From Stieleria maiorica (GTDB lineage Bacteria; Planctomycetota; Planctomycetia; Pirellulales; Pirellulaceae): a stretch of DNA of 64,000 nt. A model generated the notes under the pieces. It did no database searches and was not told the origin of the DNA. It was given only the letters and a program-made list of their open reading frames with translations. Of the stretch, positions 26,933 to 35,006 are shown piece by piece (position 1 is the stretch's first letter; each line of letters starts with the position of its first letter). The stretch is from positions 8,995,121 to 9,059,120 of the forward strand of contig NZ_CP036264.1 of NCBI RefSeq assembly GCF_008035925.1, read 5' to 3'. The translations under genes and the position numbers were made by a program.

Positions 26933-29900
26933 TGCATCCACGGCGACCGGCTTGACGCGCAAGGTTTCCACCAAAATGGCATACAACGTGGGAACCACAT
27001 ACAGCGTCAACACCGTCGTCAGCAGCAAGCCGGCGATCATGCACCAGGCAAGTCCGGCCCACAACGGGCCTCCGCTCAAAGCCAGTGGCAGTAGACCGCC
27101 GACGGTCGTTGCCGTGGTTAAAAAGATCGGCAGCATCCGTTGCTTTCCGGCCTGAAGCAGACTTTGATGGAAGACGTCTCGATCGATGCCCGCGATCGGG
27201 CCCGCTGAGTCGGATGCCCGGACCTTCTCTGCAATCAATAGATCCGCAAACTCGATGAAGATGATCGCGGTGTTCAAGACGATGCCGAACAAAGCCAGAA
27301 TACCTAGCTGCGGCATGAACCCCAGTGAATTGTCTGACAGAAACAGACCCAGCCAAGCACCGGCCAACGCCATCGGCAGTGTTGCCAGAATGATCAACGG
27401 CTTGGACCATCCGTTGTACTGGATGACCAGACACATCACGATCAGCAAGAATGAAATGCCGAACGAAATCATCATCTGCCCGCCCGCTTCCTGACTTTCT
27501 TCGTACGAACCGCCGGTTTCGATCCGAAAACCGACCGGCAACGATGCTTCCAGCCGTTGGAAGTCCTCCAACTGCAACACACGATTGACGACATCATTTC
27601 CGGTGACCCCCGGCTCCATCTGCGCCGACACCTTGATCACGCGATTCATGTCACGACGCTCGATCCTGGCCGGTTCCCACGAAAATTGAAATCCGGCCAG
27701 CGACGACAGCGGGATCTTGCCGTTGTCGCCTTCCACATACGACTCCTGAAGCCCCCGAATCGAGCGGCGTTCCTCGGGACGCAACTTGAAGTAGATCGGG
27801 ACCTGATGATCACCCTCGCGAAACGTCGTCAGCCTCAGTCCCGAGTAATACGAATTGAGTGTCTTGGCGACTTGGGCGTTGGTCACACCCGCCAGCGTGG
27901 CCCGATCCTTGTCGACGTCCACTTGAATCTGGTACCCCTCCACGCCCCAGGAATCGTGCACGTTCCAGGTTTCTGGTTGTGCGTTGACGATTCGCTTCAG
28001 CCGATTGGCCGCTTGACGCAGCAGAGCCGGGTCGGCATACCCGCTGCCGATCACGCGAAACACCAACGGGTCGGCGGGCGGTCCGAGAGCCAACTTGACC
28101 GGAACGATCCGCGCCCCGGCAATCGGTTCGATGCCCAACTCCGCATCGCCACGCTCACAGACCGTCCGCAAGCGATGAGAAAAGTCTGACGTGTAGCGAC
28201 CGTCGGTCGTCCGCACCAGGATTTCCGCATAGTTCCGTGCCGGCGGCTCAGGCGTCCAGGCGAGGTGCCATCTGGATCCGCCTCCACCGACCAGGGTTCG
28301 CATCGCACGCAGTTTTTCCTCGTGGCCTCCATAAACGGGCTCGCCGGAAGCAACGGGGCTCAGTCGTTGCAAAATCTGTTCGACCTGCTTTGCGACGGCG
28401 TCCGTCTGCGCGATCGTCGCCGACTCGGGCAAATGGATCTTGACGGCGAATTGATCACGATTGGCATCGGGAAAGAATTCAGAACTGACCGGCAATGTCA
28501 GGACCAGTCCGAGCGCCACAAGGGTTGCCAGCAGCGTCAACCATTTCCATCGCAATGCCAGCCGACCGGTGCGTTCGTAGATCCGAAACAGCAAGCCCTC
28601 TTTGTGACTTCCCTGCTCATTGGACACACTCGACTGTCGTCCCAGCAATCGCGTGACCCGCCCGGTGACATTCGCCGCCGCTCGCACCAGCGGTGATGCG
28701 GGGCGATCATCCTGCCGCGTGCGGATAAACGTACCCGCCAAAATCACGCACAATGTCATCGCCAGAACCCAACTGAGCGCGAGTGTCGTTGAGACCGTCA
28801 CGGGCAGGCTGTAGATGTATTCCTTGCCGCCACCTTCAAGCGCGACCAGCATCGGCACAAACGCCGCCATCGTCGTCAGCGTTCCCACCAGCATCGGAAT
28901 CGCCAGCGTGTTGGCGCCTTCGACCGCGGCCGGAAAGGGTTTCATCCCCGCCATCTGGTTCGTCCGCGCTTGATCGCAAACCTGCACCGCGTTGTCGACC
29001 AACAGACCCAGCGAAATGATCAGGGCGGCCAAAGAAATCTGTTCCAGCTGGACGCCGAAGACAGAAATAAACCCGATCGACATCAACACCACGATCGGAA
29101 TGTTCGCGGCCATCACGAACGAGGTGCGAAAGCCGACGACCAAGAAAACGACGACCACGACGATCAGAACCGCCTCGACCACATTCAATACCACTTCGCC
29201 GATCTTTGCCGAAACGTTTTCCGATTGATCGCTGACCGGTGTCACCGCGATGTCCGGCGGAAGCCGTTTTTCCAACTCCGTCAATTCATAAACCCGTCGC
29301 TTGGCCGAATCGCAGATGTCGATGATGTTCGAACCCGACTTCATCGTGATCCCCAGCGTGACCGCCGGCGACGTTTCCTGGGTATCGCCATAGCGACAGA
29401 GGTATTGCGGGGGATCTTCATAACCGCGACGGACGCTCAACCCCAGATCCGACAGGTACACACTGTTCCCGCCCTCGTCCGAACGCACCACGCTGGCGAT
29501 TTGGCTGATTTCATTGACCGCATTGAACTCGCCGGCAGGCTTGACCGAAAAGTGGCCCGCCGACGTATCGATGTCACCGCCCGGTTGGATGATGTTTCGC
29601 TCCTTCGCCAAATCCTCCAACTGCCGGGTGGTGAGATTCAACTGGGACCAGTTGGGCAGGTCCGTTTCAATGAAAATGGCCTCCTCGCGGGCACCGAACA
29701 TGTCGACTTTGGCAATCCCCGGCAGCAACCGCAACTCGTCCTGAACGTCCTCGGCGAATCGTTCCAGCTGTCGCAGCGTGTAGGCGTCTTGAGGCCGAAC
29801 GTGATCGCGCCCGTGCGTGGGAACCTGATGGATCGCGAGCACCAGAACCGCGGTGTCACCGAATTCGTCGTTGACAACCGGTTCGATCGACTCGTCCGGC

Positions 29901-30259
29901 ATCTCCGTTGCCTCGACACGCGTCCGCACCTTGTCCCAGACCGCTTGGATTTCCGCAGGCGGGACTCGATCGTCCAGCTCCACGAAGATCGTCGATTGGC
30001 CGGTCAACGTGGTCGATCGGATGTGATCCACCTCTTCAATGCTGACCAGCTGTTGTTCAAGCTTGTCGGTGATCAATTCCTCGACCTTCTCCGCCGGCGC
30101 CCCGGCCCATGTCGTGGAAACCACACAGACACGGATCGTAAACTCCGGATCCTCTCGCCGTGGAATGGTGAAGTAGGTGATCGCGCCCCATGCCATGCAC
30201 AACAGGGTCGCGGAAATCACGATCGGGCGGTATTTGACCGCCAGCGCCGGCAGGTTCAT
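26906..30259 (-). CDS. RND efflux pump inner-membrane subunit
   Basis: 1,117 residues with the RND layout: an N-terminal membrane helix (MNLPALAVKYRPIVISATLL, then IPRREDPEF), a large periplasmic loop, the central membrane bundle (VVFLVVGFRTSFVMAANIPIVVLMSIGF, SLAALIISLGLLVDNAVQV, where the LGLLVDNA region matches the proton-relay helix), a second periplasmic loop, and a final bundle (RMLPIFLTTATTVGGLLPLAL, GLAWCMIAGLLLTTVLTLYVVPTLY). It belongs to the HAE1/AcrB-like superfamily; the substrate cannot be predicted. The ATG overlaps the adaptor stop (ATGA). No outer-membrane channel gene is nearby. The last residues and stop are encoded by repeat A copy 2. Confidence 0.95.
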   Translation of the reverse strand: MNLPALAVKYRPIVISATLLCMAWGAITYFTIPRREDPEFTIRVCVVSTTWAGAPAEKVEELITDKLEQQLVSIEEVDHIRSTTLTGQSTIFVELDDRVPPAEIQAVWDKVRTRVEATEMPDESIEPVVNDEFGDTAVLVLAIHQVPTHGRDHVRPQDAYTLRQLERFAEDVQDELRLLPGIAKVDMFGAREEAIFIETDLPNWSQLNLTTRQLEDLAKERNIIQPGGDIDTSAGHFSVKPAGEFNAVNEISQIASVVRSDEGGNSVYLSDLGLSVRRGYEDPPQYLCRYGDTQETSPAVTLGITMKSGSNIIDICDSAKRRVYELTELEKRLPPDIAVTPVSDQSENVSAKIGEVVLNVVEAVLIVVVVVFLVVGFRTSFVMAANIPIVVLMSIGFISVFGVQLEQISLAALIISLGLLVDNAVQVCDQARTNQMAGMKPFPAAVEGANTLAIPMLVGTLTTMAAFVPMLVALEGGGKEYIYSLPVTVSTTLALSWVLAMTLCVILAGTFIRTRQDDRPASPLVRAAANVTGRVTRLLGRQSSVSNEQGSHKEGLLFRIYERTGRLALRWKWLTLLATLVALGLVLTLPVSSEFFPDANRDQFAVKIHLPESATIAQTDAVAKQVEQILQRLSPVASGEPVYGGHEEKLRAMRTLVGGGGSRWHLAWTPEPPARNYAEILVRTTDGRYTSDFSHRLRTVCERGDAELGIEPIAGARIVPVKLALGPPADPLVFRVIGSGYADPALLRQAANRLKRIVNAQPETWNVHDSWGVEGYQIQVDVDKDRATLAGVTNAQVAKTLNSYYSGLRLTTFREGDHQVPIYFKLRPEERRSIRGLQESYVEGDNGKIPLSSLAGFQFSWEPARIERRDMNRVIKVSAQMEPGVTGNDVVNRVLQLEDFQRLEASLPVGFRIETGGSYEESQEAGGQMMISFGISFLLIVMCLVIQYNGWSKPLIILATLPMALAGAWLGLFLSDNSLGFMPQLGILALFGIVLNTAIIFIEFADLLIAEKVRASDSAGPIAGIDRDVFHQSLLQAGKQRMLPIFLTTATTVGGLLPLALSGGPLWAGLAWCMIAGLLLTTVLTLYVVPTLYAILVETLRVKPVAVDASLDSATMV

Positions 30260-31998
30260 TGGGACACCTCCTTGCCGGAGACAGGCTCTTGTTCGGGTGA
30301 AACATGTTCGGGCAGCTCACTGGTGATCACCTTGACCGGCTCGCCGTCCATCAGAAAGTGCACGCCCTTGACAATCATTCGAGCCCCCGGAGCGAACTCA
30401 TCGCCGGCCAGGGAACGAATCTGAATCAACGAACCGGAACTCAACGTCTCCGGAAGCTCGGCGATCACCTCGGTCCGTTTCGCTCGATCGTTTTCAACCA
30501 AGAAGACGTACGTGCGATCCGATTCCTGATAGATCGCTTCGACGGGCACAAAGTAGCCTTCCTCGCGGCGGCGATCGGACACGCTCGCGCTGACCAGATC
30601 CCCGGGACGCAGCACCCAATGTGCCCCACCATCGACCACCACCGACTTGCCATCCCAGTTCGCGCGATCGTCGTCGGGATACTCAAGCTTTCCAGTGATC
30701 AACGACTCGCGGTCGATTTTCTCCCCGTCGTTATCGTTGTTTTGCTGGAACAGCACCGGACGAAAAACCCAATTGCCCAGAAACGGCAACCTCGCATCCA
30801 GAACGGTCAAGTAGTGTTTTCGGACCGTCGTGACCTCCTGCAGACGTTCTCCGAAACGGGCATTGGTTGCGACCCAAACGTAGTCGCCGCCGGCGTCCCG
30901 TTCGATCGAGTTTTCCTCGACGACCAGAATGTTGTCCGGGGCGCCGATGATCTTGTTCAACTTCAGCGGCCAAATGTCCTGGGTGCGTGCGAACGTCTCG
31001 CCGCCCGCCAAGTGCGTCAACGGTGCACGGTACTGTTCGTTCATGATCAATAGCGAAACCGAGAACGTTCTTGTCGACGGATCGGCGCTGGGATCGACGT
31101 TGTAAACCATCGCGTTACGTTCGGTTCGGCTGCCGTCGGGTAAGGTGAAGGAGACCGGTAGTTGACGACGCCGCTCCAGGTCGCGGGATTGTTTTGCCGA
31201 AACCTCGATCGCCACTTTGATCGGATTGATCATCTGCAGTGTCAACACCGGCGACCCGGCCGACACCACGCTTCCCGGGACCACTTGGACTTCGGAGATC
31301 TGCCCGGGGTAGGACGCGTACAGGACCGTGTTCTCCAGATCTCGCTCGGCATCGCGCAGAGCTTGCTGAGCCGATTTGACGCGTGCTTCGGCTGCTTTCA
31401 GCTCCACCTCCGCTTGGCTCTTGGAAGCCTTCAAGCGATCCAGTCGCGCCTCTTCGGTCGCGACGCGGTTTTGTGCGTCCTCGAAATCTGCTTGCGATGC
31501 CGCATTGGATTGTCGCAGCAACTGCACTCGGTCGTACTCCGATCGGGCCAACTTCAAATCCGCCTCCGCCGAACGGATGTCCGCGGGGATCGAATCTCGG
31601 ATCCGCTGGGCGATGATCTCCGCGTCCAACTGGGCCGCTTCCAGGGACGCGCGTGCCGAATCGACAGCCACTTCGTACTGCGTCGGGTCCAGAGCCGCCA
31701 GCGGAGTTCCGTCTTGAATCACCGTGCCGTCGGCATCCATCGTCCGCCCGTCGATGTTCTTTCCCGGTTCGAGTACCCACTGCACCCGCCCGCCGACTTC
31801 AAAACCCATCTGTTCGGTTTTCCAAGACGTCGCCGAACCGGAAACGGTGAACGAGTCTTCCGGGACGATCTTCATAAGATCCATCACCGTGACCGGTCGC
31901 GGCGCCTTGGGCGGCAGATCGCTCTGCCGCTTTGAACAGCCCGACAACAAGAGGACGGAGGTCGCGAGCAAGACGGCCGTAGGTTTGCTGTGAAACAT
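30256..31998 (-). CDS. RND periplasmic adaptor (membrane fusion) lipoprotein
   Basis: 580 residues, longer than the usual 350-400. The chosen ATG gives a lipoprotein signal with LLLSGC (Cys21). It then shows the adaptor order: a split lipoyl-like domain (VGGRVQWVLEPG, GTPLAALDPTQYEVAVDSARASLEAAQ), a long coiled-coil hairpin (residues about 110-220), the second lipoyl half (YASYPGQISEVQVVPGSVVSAGSPVLTL) and beta-barrel segments. Extra length sits in the C-terminal third (about residues 330-480), which may be an enlarged membrane-proximal domain. It is first in a two-gene operon with the pump and divergent from a TetR gene, which likely controls it. Confidence 0.94.
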   Translation of the reverse strand: MFHSKPTAVLLATSVLLLSGCSKRQSDLPPKAPRPVTVMDLMKIVPEDSFTVSGSATSWKTEQMGFEVGGRVQWVLEPGKNIDGRTMDADGTVIQDGTPLAALDPTQYEVAVDSARASLEAAQLDAEIIAQRIRDSIPADIRSAEADLKLARSEYDRVQLLRQSNAASQADFEDAQNRVATEEARLDRLKASKSQAEVELKAAEARVKSAQQALRDAERDLENTVLYASYPGQISEVQVVPGSVVSAGSPVLTLQMINPIKVAIEVSAKQSRDLERRRQLPVSFTLPDGSRTERNAMVYNVDPSADPSTRTFSVSLLIMNEQYRAPLTHLAGGETFARTQDIWPLKLNKIIGAPDNILVVEENSIERDAGGDYVWVATNARFGERLQEVTTVRKHYLTVLDARLPFLGNWVFRPVLFQQNNDNDGEKIDRESLITGKLEYPDDDRANWDGKSVVVDGGAHWVLRPGDLVSASVSDRRREEGYFVPVEAIYQESDRTYVFLVENDRAKRTEVIAELPETLSSGSLIQIRSLAGDEFAPGARMIVKGVHFLMDGEPVKVITSELPEHVSPEQEPVSGKEVSQ

Positions 31999-32093
31999 AA
32001 CGCGTGATCCGTTCGAACATCCCGGGGGAGGCAATTCCCGCCCGGGCAGCGGCGATGCGGCAGGGCGCAGTTCTCGCCCCGCTGAATCATCAA

Positions 32094-32146
32094 TTACACC
32101 ATCGAGTTTACTTTTCGGCGTTGAGAAAGTAAACCCGTGAGTGTAA
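32094..32146. promoter_or_regulatory. Large dyad, candidate operator for the TetR regulator
   Basis: Centred at 32120. The inner arms GTTTACTTT (32106-32114) and AAAGTAAAC (32126-32134) are perfectly complementary across 11 bases. The outer arms TTACAC (32094-32099) and GTGTAA (32141-32146) are also perfect, each exactly 6 bases from the inner arm. The region is AT-rich in a GC-rich surrounding and lies between the adaptor and the divergent tetR gene, about 96 bases before the adaptor start, as expected for a shared operator. Confidence 0.65.
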
Positions 32147-32159
32147 ATTGGAAAAAGCG

Positions 32160-32282
32160 CGTCAGGTACCGCAGTAGCGCAGCCCTGCGGGACTGCCTCG
32201 CATCGGGCGACCGCTTCTCTGGAGTACGATGGCCCTTCCGGGGCGTCGGCCACAAGACGCCCCGCGTCGCTCCGCGAAACGA
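32160..32282. repeat. Partial family C repeat upstream of the TetR gene
   Basis: Contains GGAGTACGATGGCCCTTCCGGGG and short GC-rich inverted pairs (for example GCAGCCCTGCGGGACTGC) resembling family C in reverse. It separates the dyad from the tetR start and would lie in its leader. With 31999-32093 it makes up a 302-base gap without a gene. Confidence 0.4.
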
Positions 32283-32300
32283 CACATTCCACCCAGCCCC

Positions 32301-32897
32301 ATGAAGCACACCGATCGAAAACGCGCCGACATCCTTGCCGCGGCGGTCGCCGAATTCCGCAAGTATGGATACGACAACACCACGATGGACCAGATCGCCG
32401 ATGCCGCCGGTGCGTCGAAGCGCACGGTTTACAACCACTTTGGCAGCAAAGAGGGGATGTTCGAAGCGATCGTCCGCGAGATGATGGACCGGTCCGACGT
32501 GCTGACGGGGGGAGAGTACGACGCGGAACAACCGCTGCCGCGGCAACTCAAACGCATCGCCAACGAGATCATCGACACCCTGAAAGATGAAAGTTATCGC
32601 GACCTCGCCCGCGTCGTGCTGTCGCGGCTGATGATGGTGCCCGAATACAGTGCGCTGATCTCCGAGCAAACACAGCACATCAACACGATGTTGGCCGACT
32701 GGATGCGGGCCGCCCACCGCGACGGGCGATTGCGAGTCCCGCGCCCGGAACTCGCCGCCGACCAGTTCGTCGGCATGCTAATGGCCTACGCGTTTTGGCC
32801 TGCTCTGTTCGGCGTCGAAAAAAGCTCCACCACCATTAAGCAGTCGATCTTTGTCAACAAAACCGTGACCATGTTCCTCAAGGGCTATGAAAACTGA
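32301..32897 (+). CDS. TetR/AcrR family transcriptional regulator
   Basis: 198 residues from the ATG at 32301; the frame is open upstream through a repeat, but the family begins just before the helix-turn-helix. The DNA-binding domain is residues about 8-55 (ADILAAAVAEFRKYGYDNTT, MDQIADAAGASKRTVYNHFGSKEGMFEAIV). The C-terminal ligand domain ends FVNKTVTMFLKGYEN and resembles AcrR-type regulators. It is divergent from the RND adaptor-pump operon and probably represses it, perhaps also itself, through the dyad at 32094-32146. Confidence 0.94.
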   Translation: MKHTDRKRADILAAAVAEFRKYGYDNTTMDQIADAAGASKRTVYNHFGSKEGMFEAIVREMMDRSDVLTGGEYDAEQPLPRQLKRIANEIIDTLKDESYRDLARVVLSRLMMVPEYSALISEQTQHINTMLADWMRAAHRDGRLRVPRPELAADQFVGMLMAYAFWPALFGVEKSSTTIKQSIFVNKTVTMFLKGYEN

Positions 32898-32907
32898 CGC
32901 GACCGAG

Positions 32908-34395
32908 TTATTTGTCGAGCAGTGATTCGATCTGCCCTTTCAATTTCGCATTCAGAAACCCCGCCTCTTGCGATCGTGCGTAATCACGCAGGCGAGTTGC
33001 CAGACGACGAACGACGTCGCGGTTCTGGTCCAAGCCGATGGAGTTCTTCAATTCGTCCGGATCATTTTCCAGGTCAAACAGCCACGGGCGTTCCGACATC
33101 GACAGGACCAGTTTGTAGCGGTCGGTGATCACCGCAAACCACGACGGGCTGGAACCGGAGGATTGAATGATCGCAACGTCGTCCCACTGTTCGCCTTGCC
33201 GTGCGGTCAGCAACGGCGACGCGTCGCGGCCGGCCATTGGATGCGCGGTGTTTTTGCCGAGCAGCGACAACAACGTCGGCGCAAAGTCGACGGTGCCGAG
33301 CGCCTGGTCGACTCGCGTCCCCTCCGGAATCAAACCCGGCGCCGCGATGATCATCGGAATCTTCGCACTCGCTTCGTACGGATTGCCCTTGTTCAACCGA
33401 CCGTGTTCGAAACAAAGGTCCCCGTGGTCGGATGTGAACACAATGATCGTCTTGTCGGTCAGCTTCAGCTCGGCCAGCGTGTCCAAGATTTGACCGACGT
33501 TGTCATCGATACAGCGGACCATCCCGAAGTACAGTGTCATCAACGCCGGATTGAATTTGACCGCCGAGTTCTTTCCCCCGACGGCGGCCCAGGCCGGGTT
33601 TTCTTTCGACATCGAAAATGACATCGGCGGCCGAATCGCCATGTCGGCGTACATCGTATCGTAGGGCGCGCGCACCGTGTTCGGACCGTGAGGATCGGGC
33701 AGGCTAAGGTGATAGCAGAACGGCTGGTCGGCATGCTCGCGGATAAAGTCCATCGCCCGATCGGCCAACCAATCGGTAGCAAAGGTCTGCTCGTCGGCAT
33801 CAGCGACCCCATAGCTGGGGGCGCCGTTCTTGTCGCGCGCACCGACGCGGGGGCCGGCATCGGTGAGCTGAAAATTCTTCCAGTGCCCTCGATTGAACAT
33901 GAACCGATTATCGGCGAATCCGAATCGGCGTTCCGGAGCCCACTGGGGTTTGCCCGGTCCGTCCAAGTGCCATTTGCCGGCGTATCCGGTCGCGTATCCC
34001 TCGCGCCGAAGCACTTCGGCAAAGGTGACGATGTCGCTGTGCAGTGGTTGGTTGTTGGTGTGGGCGCCGGTTTGGTGGGGGTAAAGCCCGGTGAAGAACG
34101 CCGCGCGTGAAGGCGTGCAAACGGGGCTGGTGGCGTAGAACGACGTGCAGATCGCGCCGCGCTGTGCGATGGAATCGATCGCCGGTGTCTCGACGACCGC
34201 GTCTTTCCCCCAGACGAATGCTTGCTCGTCCGGCAGCGTCCGGCGATAGCACCCCAGCGTCCGAAAGTTGTGTTCGTCGGTCTGAATGATCAACACATTC
34301 CGCCGCTCGTCGGCGCCCGCCGAAGGCACGACCGGCGGGCCGGCCAGCAGTCCCGCCCAAATGGAAAGCAGAAGGATCCGAGTTCGATCAGTCAT
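32908..34395 (-). CDS. Formylglycine-dependent sulfatase
   Basis: 495 residues, starting MTDRTRILLLSIWAGLLAG, a signal peptide. The formylglycine signature CTPSRAAFFTG (Cys near residue 90, to be converted by an FGE enzyme) is intact. Metal and substrate motifs are visible: NVLIIQTDEHNFRTLG, TGYAGKWHL and FTSDHGDLCFEHG. A C-terminal subdomain ends WLFDLENDPDELKN. Members cleave sulfate esters, in marine planctomycetes often from algal polysaccharides, but the substrate cannot be inferred here. It is convergent with tetR (10 bases between stops). No FGE gene is in the window. Confidence 0.95.
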   Translation of the reverse strand: MTDRTRILLLSIWAGLLAGPPVVPSAGADERRNVLIIQTDEHNFRTLGCYRRTLPDEQAFVWGKDAVVETPAIDSIAQRGAICTSFYATSPVCTPSRAAFFTGLYPHQTGAHTNNQPLHSDIVTFAEVLRREGYATGYAGKWHLDGPGKPQWAPERRFGFADNRFMFNRGHWKNFQLTDAGPRVGARDKNGAPSYGVADADEQTFATDWLADRAMDFIREHADQPFCYHLSLPDPHGPNTVRAPYDTMYADMAIRPPMSFSMSKENPAWAAVGGKNSAVKFNPALMTLYFGMVRCIDDNVGQILDTLAELKLTDKTIIVFTSDHGDLCFEHGRLNKGNPYEASAKIPMIIAAPGLIPEGTRVDQALGTVDFAPTLLSLLGKNTAHPMAGRDASPLLTARQGEQWDDVAIIQSSGSSPSWFAVITDRYKLVLSMSERPWLFDLENDPDELKNSIGLDQNRDVVRRLATRLRDYARSQEAGFLNAKLKGQIESLLDK

Positions 34396-34533
34396 GACAA
34401 GACGTTCCGTGGGTGGAAGATTCCAGACGCCAAAATGGCCCCTCATTAGAACGCATTTTCACCTCCCCGGCCGCTCCACCCCACAAGGACGATCAGTGCC
34501 CACCGATGGCAGCGCGAACCCAACGCAATTGGC
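34396..34533. other. Upstream region of the sulfatase
   Basis: Between the sulfatase start and the first 380-bp repeat copy. It should hold the sulfatase promoter. Near 34525-34540 it has GCAATTGGCGCGCAATTGG, a small duplication bordering the repeat. No gene was seen. Confidence 0.35.
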
Positions 34534-34912
34534 GCGCAATTGGTGCCACCCATCAAACTTGCGGGCAACACGCGACTGCAGCAAGTCCATGGTGCCGCCT
34601 GAATAGTGGTTGACATCATTCGCGATTCAGCATCCGTAATTGAACGCATCGCATCGAAATCATTGCCAGCCTTGGATGGCACCACTCGCACATGGTTTTG
34701 AATCGCAGAGGCGCAGAGGACGCAGAGACACGGAATTGAGTGCCTCATCCTCTGCGCTCTCTGCGCCTCAGCGTTTTACTCTCTCCTCCCTGCCTTCGTC
34801 ATTGACGCACCGATCTATTGCCAGCCATCAACGTGCGGCGCCCCCCACGCGAGACTGCTAGCAATTCCATGTGGGAGCGATTGATTCGTGGATGGCACCA
34901 TTTGGGGTGGCT
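34534..34912. repeat. 379-bp direct repeat, left copy
   Basis: Matches 36631-37011 in the same orientation with about six differences over 380 bases (roughly 98 percent by eye): two near 34650 and 34727, a 2-base length change in a C run near 34845, and two near 34892. Inside it a CGCAGAGGCGCAGAGGACGC segment pairs with CTCTGCGCTCTCTGCGCCTC about 50 bases on, giving a long imperfect hairpin. Short open frames here have no support. Confidence 0.85.
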
Positions 34913-35006
34913 GCCGATTCCAGTAGGGTCGATGGATCCCATTTGGCTGGCGGCGTGATGTGTCTTAGGCCCGGAGGGTCGGCAGAGTGTCTGCCGGTGG
35001 CGTCAG
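34913..35006. repeat. Repeat-rich left flank of the insertion sequence
   Basis: Ends with TTAGGCCCGGAGGGTCGGC and CCGGTGGCGTCAG. Joined across the insertion to GCCACCGG at 36575, this restores the palindrome CCGGTGG-CGTCAG-CCACCGG, evidently the original target. Confidence 0.6.

Noticed and set aside
28970..30424. 484-codon plus-strand frame opposite the RND pump
   Set aside because: Antisense to a well-recognised pump and its adaptor; no signal or domain in its translation.
34446..34861. Short open frames inside the 380-bp repeats
   Set aside because: They appear in both repeat copies on both strands without start signals; the DNA is explained by hairpin-forming repeats.
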